Of a stretch of 64,000 nucleotides of DNA, positions 1 to 6,503 are shown in pieces (positions within the stretch are counted from its first letter, which is position 1; every line of letters begins with the position of its first letter). The notes beneath the pieces were generated by a model. The model ran no database searches. It saw only the letters and a list, made by a program, of their open reading frames with translations, and was not told the origin of the DNA. Source of the stretch: Pseudomonas sp. H9 (lineage in GTDB: Bacteria > Pseudomonadota > Gammaproteobacteria > Pseudomonadales > Pseudomonadaceae); contig NZ_SMOK01000024.1 in NCBI RefSeq assembly GCF_004353925.1, forward strand, positions 62,001-126,000, in the 5' to 3' direction. Both the position numbers and the translations under genes were made by a program.

Positions 1-52
1 GCTGAAAGCGGCGGACTGATTTACGTGAACGGATGGCAGCATCGACATGCAT
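1..52 (-). CDS. Nitroreductase family protein, N-terminal fragment (runs off window)
   Basis: Only the first 17 codons lie inside the window. The ATG at 52 reads toward position 1 and encodes MHVDAAIRSRKSVRRFQ. The stretch AIRSRKSVRRF is the FMN-phosphate-binding start typical of nitroreductase-family flavoproteins. An AAGGA ribosome binding site lies upstream on the minus strand. The gene follows the MFS carrier on the same strand and may be co-transcribed with it, although a hairpin separates them. The identification rests on a short motif. Confidence 0.55.
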   Translation of the reverse strand, partial: MHVDAAIRSRKSVRRFQ

Positions 53-76
53 GGTAGGGCGTCCTTCAAAAGAGGC

Positions 77-96
77 ACGGCGCCGCGGGGCGCCGT
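77..96 (-). terminator. GC-rich hairpin after the MFS gene
   Basis: A perfect inverted repeat ACGGCGCC-GCGG-GGCGCCGT lies just downstream of the MFS stop on the minus strand. It is followed by a short CTTTTG run. This fits a weak intrinsic terminator or a 3'-end stabilising hairpin between the carrier and the nitroreductase gene. Confidence 0.45.
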
Positions 97-98
97 CA

Positions 99-1427
99 TC
101 AGTGTTTGGTGTCATTCAAATGCTCGGCACGGATGCCAAACAATAGCAACAGCGTGCCGATTACCAGCGTGATCGCGATCATATCGAAGGCCAGGTACAG
201 GTTGCCGGTGGCCGACTTGATGGCGCCGACCGCCGCCTGGCTGACCACGCCTGCCAGGCCGCCGATGCAACTGATCACTGCAATGCCGATGGCGGCGCAG
301 GAAGGCGACAGCAAAGCGGGCGGAATGGTCCAGAACAATGACACCGCCGACAGGGCGGCGGCGGCACCAACGCTCATCAGGATCACCGATGCCAGCAAGT
401 GGCCCTGAGCCGGCGCCATCAGCAAAAAGCACAGGGCGCTGAGCAGCACGGTGAACGCCAGATGCCAGCGGCGTTCCAGGCGGCGGTCGGAGCTGCGCGC
501 CAGCAGGTACATGCCGACAATCGCCCCGGCGTAGGGCAGGCTGGAGATCAACCCGATCTGTTTCAGGTCTTCTATACCGAAGCCGCGGATCAGGGTGGGC
601 ATCCAGTACGACACGGTATTCGAGCCGCTGTAGATACAGAAGAACACCAGGCCGGCGATATACACCCTGGGTTGGCGCAGTACCTCGATCAGGCGCGCCG
701 GTGGCGGCGCGCTGCCCTGTTGCTGTGACAGGGTGGCAGCGATCACCGACTTCTCGCGGTCGTTGAGCCAGCGGGCGTCTGCCGGGCGATCTGCCAGCCA
801 GCACCAGACCAGCAGGCCCAGGAGAATGGCCGGGATGCCTTCCAGCACGAACAGTGCCTGCCAGTCCCTGAGCCCCAACCAGCCATCGAAGTGGCTCATG
901 ATCATGCCCGCCAGTGGGCCGCTGATCATGCCGGCGGTCATGGCGGCCATCAGCAGCACGGCGGTGATACGCGCCCGCCAGGCAGCCGGGAACCAGAAGG
1001 TGAGGTAGAGGATCATGCCGGGGAAGAATCCGGCTTCCGCCACGCCCAGGCAGAAACGGGCGATGATCAATTGGGTAGGGGTGGTGACGAAGGCCGTGGC
1101 GACCGTGACCAGGCCCCAGAGGATCATGATGCGGCCCAGGGTGGCACGCGCACCGACCCGCTGCATGTACATGTTGCTGGGCACTTCGAAGAGGATGTAA
1201 CCGAGGTAGAAGATGCCCGCGCCGATGCCGTAGGCCGCATCGGTCAGGGCAATGTCTTCAGCCATGCGCAGTTTGGCGAAGGCCACGTTGGCACGGTCGA
1301 TGGTATTGATCACGTAGCCCAGGAACAGCAATGGCAACAGTCGCCAGAGGGCCTTGCGCAGCACGGCATCGGCTTCAGCGGTGGACGGCGGAGCAAACGA
1401 CAGAACCTGCTCGGACGGTGATGACAT
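99..1427 (-). CDS. MFS transporter, anion:cation symporter (ACS) type
   Basis: The 442-residue inner-membrane protein has about 12 hydrophobic segments. The first segment contains GYVINTIDRANVAFA, where the D-R-x-N-x-x-A pattern is characteristic of the ACS/tartrate-phthalate branch of the major facilitator superfamily. A conserved G-V-A-E-A-G-F-F-P-G motif follows in transmembrane segment 4. Members of this branch take up organic anions such as carboxylates by proton symport. A GGAG ribosome binding site precedes the ATG. It sits at the edge of the acyl-CoA catabolic cluster and is divergent from the metallo-beta-lactamase-fold gene, so it could import the carboxylate substrate or an intermediate. 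The substrate is not readable from the sequence. Confidence 0.85.
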   Translation of the reverse strand: MSSPSEQVLSFAPPSTAEADAVLRKALWRLLPLLFLGYVINTIDRANVAFAKLRMAEDIALTDAAYGIGAGIFYLGYILFEVPSNMYMQRVGARATLGRIMILWGLVTVATAFVTTPTQLIIARFCLGVAEAGFFPGMILYLTFWFPAAWRARITAVLLMAAMTAGMISGPLAGMIMSHFDGWLGLRDWQALFVLEGIPAILLGLLVWCWLADRPADARWLNDREKSVIAATLSQQQGSAPPPARLIEVLRQPRVYIAGLVFFCIYSGSNTVSYWMPTLIRGFGIEDLKQIGLISSLPYAGAIVGMYLLARSSDRRLERRWHLAFTVLLSALCFLLMAPAQGHLLASVILMSVGAAAALSAVSLFWTIPPALLSPSCAAIGIAVISCIGGLAGVVSQAAVGAIKSATGNLYLAFDMIAITLVIGTLLLLFGIRAEHLNDTKH

Positions 1428-1490
1428 GGGTGATCTCCGGTGCGTGGGCGCGTGTTTTTGTTCTTGTGGGTGGGGAGGTTTGGGACCTTA

Positions 1491-1518
1491 GGGTAGGCCT
1501 GGGGAAATGTCCCTACCC
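1491..1518. promoter_or_regulatory. Inverted repeat in divergent promoter region, candidate operator
   Basis: GGGTAGG (1491-1497) and CCTACCC (1512-1518) form 7-bp arms around a 14-bp spacer. The repeat lies between the divergent MFS gene (start 1427) and the metallo-beta-lactamase-fold gene (start 1614). Its position suits a shared regulator site. No regulator can be assigned from sequence alone, and the rest of 1428-1613 shows nothing else recognisable. Confidence 0.35.
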
Positions 1519-1613
1519 GAGTCGGGGGGCGCGACACTTTGGAGGTGTGGGTAGAGTCGTGCCAGACGATGATCGCCGTCCTTCGGTGGCGACAGGTACC
1601 AGGAGGCGATGCC

Positions 1614-2477
1614 GTGACCCGTAGATTCACTGTTCTGAATGCACCCGGCCGCCGCATGGATGGCGGTGTGTTGTTCGGCTCCACGCCGCAACAGGTCTGG
1701 GCTGAGTGGATCAGGCCTGATCATGACAACCAGATCGAGCTGCCTTCCCGGGCGCTGTTGGTGCAGCAAGATGGCCGCAACATTCTGCTGTTGGCCGGCG
1801 CCGACATTCTGCTCGCGCCGCTGCCGAACACCTGCCGATGCCAGCAACACGGGCATGGTTTGCTGGACGACCTGGCCAAGCTTGGCCTGAGCGAGCACGA
1901 CATTCATGTGGTGCTGCTCAGCCACCTGCATGCACAGCTGTCTTCGCGCCTTCAGGCGGCCGCCGACGACGGGGAACTGCCGCGTTTACTGTTTCCCCGG
2001 GCGCGTTACCTGGTGAGCGCACGCCACTGGCACCGGGCGCGGCACCCGCACCCCCGTGACCGCCGCCTGTTCGTGCCGCAGATTCTCGGGCGGTTGCAGT
2101 ACAGCGAGCGGCTTGAGCTTGTCGAGGGTGGGAGCTGTGAGCTACTGGGGGAGGGCTGGCGCCTGCACCTGAGCGACGGCCACACGCCGGGGCAATTACT
2201 GCCGGAAATCGATTCTCCTTCAGGTCCGTTGATCTTCGCCGGTGATCTGGTGCCTGGAACACACTGGCTGCAGTTGGACGTCACCAGTGCGCACGCCCGT
2301 AACCCGGAGTGTCTGGTGGAAGAAAAAGAGCAACTGCTCGATCACCTGATCGCCCGACGCGGGCGTATGGTGCTGGCCCGTGACCCGCGGGTAGCGATGA
2401 TCCGGGTCTGCCGTGACCGCCAGTCACGTTATCAGCCCTACGACGAGCATGCCTCGTTGCTGCGGCTCGAAGCCTGA
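1614..2477 (+). CDS. Metallo-beta-lactamase-fold protein with degenerate metal site
   Basis: The 287-residue protein starts at GTG 1614, seven bases after a full AGGAGG; an upstream in-frame ATG at 1539 has no comparable site. The fold is indicated by LLSHLHAQLS at the position of the HxHxDH motif, SDGHTPGQL at the position of GHTPGH, and FAGDLVPGTHW with the conserved GD. The first motif keeps two histidines but has lost the Asp-His pair, and the second has Gln instead of the last His. The usual binuclear zinc centre therefore looks incomplete. Known relatives include lactonases, glyoxalase II and thioesterases. Context suggests hydrolysis or binding of a lactone or thioester, but activity is doubtful. 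Confidence 0.7.
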   Translation: MTRRFTVLNAPGRRMDGGVLFGSTPQQVWAEWIRPDHDNQIELPSRALLVQQDGRNILLLAGADILLAPLPNTCRCQQHGHGLLDDLAKLGLSEHDIHVVLLSHLHAQLSSRLQAAADDGELPRLLFPRARYLVSARHWHRARHPHPRDRRLFVPQILGRLQYSERLELVEGGSCELLGEGWRLHLSDGHTPGQLLPEIDSPSGPLIFAGDLVPGTHWLQLDVTSAHARNPECLVEEKEQLLDHLIARRGRMVLARDPRVAMIRVCRDRQSRYQPYDEHASLLRLEA

Positions 2478-2553
2478 ACCCGAAGTTCAGAACGCAACAG
2501 GGGGCCTCAGCGTCCCCTGTTGCTTCAGCGCACATCAAACCCTCAATAGCGCG

Positions 2554-3696
2554 TCAGGCCAAGGCCCGCCGTGTCCGCCACAAGTCACGCTCCACCAGAC
2601 CGTCCCAGAAACCCAATGCGCCTGATTCGATAGCAGCACTGCCCAGTTGCTGTGCCCACTGGGCATCGCTACCGAACTCTTCGCGCCAGGACCACAGCCG
2701 TCGGGTGACGTGGTGCAGGCTGTGCTCATGGGTGAATCCGATCGAGCCATGCACCTGATGGGCCACCGAGCACCCCAGGGTGGCAGCTTCGCTGGCGCAG
2801 ACCTTGGCGGCAGCGATGTCGAACAGCAGGCGCTGAGGCGTTGCCAGTTGGCCGTCGAGGAAGTCGCTGGCGCTGCCCAAGGCGATCTGCGTGGCCATGC
2901 GCGCCATGGCCAGCGCTCCAGCCATCTGCGCCAGCAGTTGCTGCAGCGCTTGTTGGCGGCCGATCGGCTTGCCGAACTGCACGCGCTCGTTGGCATAACC
3001 CACAGCCTTGTCCAGCGCCGACTCCAACGCGCCCACCAAGGTGCAGGCACGCAGTAATGCACCCAGCAGCCACACCGGTTCCCCCACCCCCGGCAAGGGC
3101 AGCGCGGCACTGGCCAGCAGGGGCGTGCGCTGGAAGCACAGGGTGTCGCGCTGCTCGTTGGCAACGTTGCACGCGGCGCTGCGCTCCACGCTGCTGTGGC
3201 GCAGATCGACCAGGGCTATGTGCTGGTCATCGGCGATCACCGCCCACGGGCAGGCGCGCGACCACGGTACCTGTTCGGCGCGGCCATTGACGCTGAGCCC
3301 TTGCAGATCGAGCTGCACGTCGCCCAGGCGACCGGCCTGGATCAGGCTGACCGACCCCTCGGGAATGTCCAGGCCGGCACGCGTCAGCAGGGCCGTGGCC
3401 AACAAGGTTTCGCCCAGGGGCAGGGGGGCTTGCCAGTAACCGATGGCCCGCAGAATGGCACTGGCATCACGTAGGCTGGCACCGCTGCCGCCTGCCTGTT
3501 CCGGAACCAGGGCATGGGGCAGGCCGATGTCGACCACACGCTGCCACAGCGCTTCGATGCAGCCATCACGGTCGAAGTCGGCCAGTGCCGATGCACTGAT
3601 CTCGCGGGCGAACAGGCGCTCGACACTCTCGGCAATCAGAGTGTGCAGTTCGGATGGGGTGGCGCTGTCAGCGCCAAGGGTTTCGAGGCAATTCAT
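2554..3696 (-). CDS. Acyl-CoA dehydrogenase-like subunit lacking the catalytic Glu
   Basis: The 380-residue protein has the acyl-CoA dehydrogenase fold. The C-terminal half contains ANERVQFGKPIGRQQALQ and VHGSIGFTHEHSLH, both typical of family helices that bind FAD. The middle domain is short and poorly conserved. At the helix-G position where many relatives carry the catalytic Glu, this protein reads LLRACTLVGALE, without an ER motif. Its start ATG overlaps the stop of the upstream dehydrogenase by four bases (ATGA), implying translational coupling. In heterotetrameric steroid-type dehydrogenases (the FadE28-FadE29 or ChsE1-ChsE2 type), one subunit supplies the base and the other does not, and this gene looks like the non-catalytic partner. 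Confidence 0.8.
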   Translation of the reverse strand: MNCLETLGADSATPSELHTLIAESVERLFAREISASALADFDRDGCIEALWQRVVDIGLPHALVPEQAGGSGASLRDASAILRAIGYWQAPLPLGETLLATALLTRAGLDIPEGSVSLIQAGRLGDVQLDLQGLSVNGRAEQVPWSRACPWAVIADDQHIALVDLRHSSVERSAACNVANEQRDTLCFQRTPLLASAALPLPGVGEPVWLLGALLRACTLVGALESALDKAVGYANERVQFGKPIGRQQALQQLLAQMAGALAMARMATQIALGSASDFLDGQLATPQRLLFDIAAAKVCASEAATLGCSVAHQVHGSIGFTHEHSLHHVTRRLWSWREEFGSDAQWAQQLGSAAIESGALGFWDGLVERDLWRTRRALA

Positions 3697-4835
3697 CGTA
3701 GTCCAAGTCCTCGGGCAATGATGCCGCGCAGAATTTCTCGGGTGCCGCCCCGCAACGAGAAGGACGGCGCGGTCTGGGTGAGGTAACGCAGGGTCTGGTC
3801 AAGGGGCGAACCTGCTGGGCGCAGGCCACCGAACAACTCATGGGCAAGGTCGGGCATCGCTTGCTCCAGCAGGGCACCCTGGTCTTTGACCAGCGTGGCG
3901 GCGACTGCGGGGTTCTCGCCACGAGCGAGCATGCCGGCAACCCCGAGCGACATCTGTCGCAATGCGGCATAACGTGCGGCGACACGGCCGAGGGCGGCGG
4001 TATGACGTGCGTCGTTCGGGTCAGCAACTTCGAGCATTTCCAGGTACAGCTGAGTGCTGCTCAGGTAACGCTCCGGTCCGCTGCGCTCCAGTGCCAGTTC
4101 CGCGCCCACCTGTTTCCAGCCGTCACCCAGTTGGCCAATCACATCGCTGTCAGGCACGAACACATCTTCAAGGAACACCTCGTTGTAGTCGTGTTCGCCG
4201 AGCATGTTGAGGATCGGACGAATGCTGATGCCAGGGGCGTTCAGATCGACGAGAAATTGCGAAAGCCCGGCATGGCGATTGCTCTCGTCACGCGGTGAAG
4301 TGCGCAGCAAGGTCACCATGTGCTGTGCGCGGTGAGCACCGGTGGTCCAGATTTTCTGGCCGTTGACCCGCCAGCCACCGGGCACCTTGTCGGCGCGGGT
4401 GCGGACTGCAGCGAGGTCGGAGCCGACATCCGGTTCACTCATGCCGATGGCGATGTAGGTTTCGCCGCGGGCGATACCCGGGCAAATTCGCGGCGCCAGG
4501 TTGTCCGGCGAAAAGCGGATAAACAGCGGCCCGCTCTGGCGCTCGGCAATCCAGTGAGCATTGACCGGCGCACCGGCCGCGAGCAGCTCTTCCAGCACCA
4601 CGTAGCGCTCCAGGGCGCTGCGTTCATGGCCGCCGAACTGGCGCGGCCAGGTCATGCCCAGCCAGCCGCGTGCACCCAGCTGGCGGCTGAATTGTTCATT
4701 GGCGCCGTTCCAGTTTTTGGCGCGCTCGGCGGCGGGGAAGTCGCGCAGCACTTCACTCAGAAAGGTACGAACCTCGGCCCGCAACGTTTCGCTGGTGGCG
4801 TTCAGTGTACAAGGACGTATATCAAGGGCTTGCAT
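3693..4835 (-). CDS. Acyl-CoA dehydrogenase, catalytic partner of a heteromeric pair
   Basis: The protein has 380 residues from ATG 4835. A longer reading from TTG 4886 would run through a 22-bp palindrome that looks like an operator, so the ATG is preferred although its ribosome site is weak. Family marks are IGMSEPDVGSDLAAVRTRA, WRVNGQKIWTTGAH and the C-terminal SLRGGTREILRGIIARGLGL. The segment ELALERSGPERY places a Glu in helix G, where FadE29-like subunits keep their base. It probably forms an alpha2beta2 enzyme with the next gene and inserts a 2,3-double bond into a bulky or branched acyl-CoA. It is divergent from the enoyl-CoA hydratase-like gene. Confidence 0.85.
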   Translation of the reverse strand: MQALDIRPCTLNATSETLRAEVRTFLSEVLRDFPAAERAKNWNGANEQFSRQLGARGWLGMTWPRQFGGHERSALERYVVLEELLAAGAPVNAHWIAERQSGPLFIRFSPDNLAPRICPGIARGETYIAIGMSEPDVGSDLAAVRTRADKVPGGWRVNGQKIWTTGAHRAQHMVTLLRTSPRDESNRHAGLSQFLVDLNAPGISIRPILNMLGEHDYNEVFLEDVFVPDSDVIGQLGDGWKQVGAELALERSGPERYLSSTQLYLEMLEVADPNDARHTAALGRVAARYAALRQMSLGVAGMLARGENPAVAATLVKDQGALLEQAMPDLAHELFGGLRPAGSPLDQTLRYLTQTAPSFSLRGGTREILRGIIARGLGLR

Positions 4836-4866
4836 AGGGATCTGCTCGCAAGGTGGAAGAAGTTTA

Positions 4867-4888
4867 ACTTGCTTGTCAGTCAGCAAGT
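4867..4888. promoter_or_regulatory. Perfect palindrome, candidate TetR operator
   Basis: ACTTGCT (4867-4873) and AGCAAGT (4882-4888) are exact inverted repeats around TGTCAGTC. The site sits between the divergent dehydrogenase (start 4835) and crotonase (start 4948) genes, and a TetR-family gene is the second gene to the right. Size, symmetry and position fit a TetR-type operator controlling both directions. Confidence 0.55.
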
Positions 4889-4947
4889 AAATACGCTAGC
4901 AGCAGCTTCACCTGTCCGACAAGTCTGTTTTTTCAAAGGAGTTCGCC

Positions 4948-5736
4948 ATGTCAGTCGCTACACCTTTCAATCCGGGTCCTGGACTTGAGCTCGCTCTGCA
5001 AGGGCATGTGGCGGTCCTGGAGTTCAGCCGGCCGCCGCTGAATTTTTTCGACAAGGCGTTGATCGAGGACCTTGTGACCGCCCTGGAGTACCTGGATCAG
5101 TTGCCCGAATGCCGAGTGGTGGTGTTGCAGGCCGCTGGCAAGACGTTCTGCGCCGGCGCCGACTTCAACGGCAGCGAGCAAACCCGCAACCCGGATTTCC
5201 CGCGCCAGTTGTACAAATACGCCGTACGTATGTTCCGCACTCGCAAGCCGCTGATCGTGGTGGTCGAAGGGGCAGCGGTTGGTGGTGGTTTGGGGCTGGC
5301 GCTGGTGGGCGATTACCGGGTAACCAGCGAGCGGGCGCGCTTTTGCGCCAACTTCAACCGCCTGGGTATTCACCAGGGGTTCGGCATTTCTGTGACCTTG
5401 CCGCGAGTGGTGGGGATCCAGATGGCCTCGTTGTTGATTGCCACCGGGCGCCGTATCGACGGCCGGGAAGCGGTACGGATCGGGTTGGCCGATGTTTTGG
5501 CGGACGTGGGCGGCGAGCGTGAAGCGGCGATGGCGCTGGCCTCGGAGATTGCCCAGAGTTCACCGCTGGCAGTGATGTCCAGTCGTGAGACACTACGCAG
5601 CGGCCTTGCCGATGCGGTGGACGCCGTGATCGATCGTGAGGCCAGCGAACAGGCCTGGCAGATCGTCACCGCCGACTTCGCCGAAGGCAACCGCGCCATG
5701 GCTGAGCGGCGCCTGCCAGTATTCACCGGCCACTAA
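4948..5736 (+). CDS. Enoyl-CoA hydratase/isomerase (crotonase) family protein
   Basis: The 262-residue protein follows a strong AAGGAG site. It has the crotonase oxyanion-hole elements CAGADF and EGAAVGGGLGLALV. Aligned by eye to rat crotonase, the two catalytic Glu positions are Phe (in FCANFNRLG) and Leu (in IQMASLLIATG), so ordinary syn-hydration is unlikely. The NRLGIHQGFG stretch sits where isomerases and hydrolases of the family carry their acid residue. It could be an isomerase, a C-C hydrolase or another CoA-ester enzyme. It is followed 12 bp later by a TetR gene and is divergent from the dehydrogenase pair, so it probably belongs to the same pathway. Confidence 0.8.
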   Translation: MSVATPFNPGPGLELALQGHVAVLEFSRPPLNFFDKALIEDLVTALEYLDQLPECRVVVLQAAGKTFCAGADFNGSEQTRNPDFPRQLYKYAVRMFRTRKPLIVVVEGAAVGGGLGLALVGDYRVTSERARFCANFNRLGIHQGFGISVTLPRVVGIQMASLLIATGRRIDGREAVRIGLADVLADVGGEREAAMALASEIAQSSPLAVMSSRETLRSGLADAVDAVIDREASEQAWQIVTADFAEGNRAMAERRLPVFTGH

Positions 5737-5748
5737 CGAGGAAGCGTC

Positions 5749-6393
5749 ATGACCGACAGCACAACCCCCACCAGCCACGCTAACCGCAGAACCCAGACCG
5801 AACGTCGGGCCGATGCCGAACGTCGCCTGTTGGAAGCCGCGCGGCAGCTCGTTGCGCGCAAGGGGTGGGTCGGTATGACGCTGGCCGAAGTTGGTGAAGA
5901 GGCCGGCTACAGCCGCGGTCTTGCTGCCCACCACTTCGGTAGCAAGGCTGGCCTGTTGCGGGCTTTGGCGGCTTATGTAAACCGTAATTTCATGTGCCTG
6001 GTCGACCTCGAACTGCCACGTCGTACGCCGGGCCTGGATGCGCTGTTGGGATTTGTCGGGGTTTACCTGGGCCGTGGCGACACCGACTGGACCAACACTC
6101 GGGCTCTGCTGGCGTTGATGGCAGAAGCAGTGACCGAGGATGCTGAAACCCGCGAGATCCTCGGCGATTACAACCGCCAGGTGCAAGGCTACCTGGCTGA
6201 GCACATTCGCACGGGTATCGCCAGCGGTGACATTCGCCGCAGCGTCGATGCGGCAACCGGCGCCACGCTGATTCTCGCTACCTTGCGCGGCGTGATGCTG
6301 CAATACCTGCTGGATCCGGTGAGCATCGAATTGCCTGCGGTGCAGCGGCAGATGCTCGACTTTGTCGAGACTGCGTTGGCTGCGCCGCGGTAG
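5749..6393 (+). CDS. TetR/AcrR family transcriptional regulator
   Basis: The 214-residue protein has an N-terminal TetR DNA-binding domain, roughly residues 20-70, with LLEAARQLVARKGWVGMTL leading into the helix-turn-helix segment GYSRGLAAHHFGSKAGLLRAL. The C-terminal helices form the ligand and dimer domain. An AGGAAG site precedes the ATG, 12 bp after the crotonase stop, so the two genes are co-transcribed. Repressors of this kind in acyl-CoA catabolic clusters usually respond to an acyl-CoA intermediate. The palindrome at 4867-4888 is the obvious candidate target, giving autoregulation and control of the divergent dehydrogenase pair. Confidence 0.88.
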   Translation: MTDSTTPTSHANRRTQTERRADAERRLLEAARQLVARKGWVGMTLAEVGEEAGYSRGLAAHHFGSKAGLLRALAAYVNRNFMCLVDLELPRRTPGLDALLGFVGVYLGRGDTDWTNTRALLALMAEAVTEDAETREILGDYNRQVQGYLAEHIRTGIASGDIRRSVDAATGATLILATLRGVMLQYLLDPVSIELPAVQRQMLDFVETALAAPR

Positions 6394-6407
6394 CAGATCC
6401 ATCTCGG

Positions 6408-6490
6408 TGGTAGCTCGGCTTGCTCCGCGATGGGTCGCGCAGTAATCGTAAAGCTACCGCGCCAGGTCGCAGGGCAAGCCAGCTCCTACC
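6408..6490. repeat. Degenerate REP doublet
   Basis: The right arm TCGCAGGGCAAGCCAGCTCC (starting 6467) is the reverse complement of a Pseudomonas REP core. The left arm, beginning near 6408 (GGTAGCTCGGCTTGCTCCGC), is a degraded copy in the opposite orientation. It lies between the convergent tetR and LAL regulator genes and may help form their 3' ends. Confidence 0.6.
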
Positions 6491-6503
6491 GGGGCTCAGT
6501 CGC

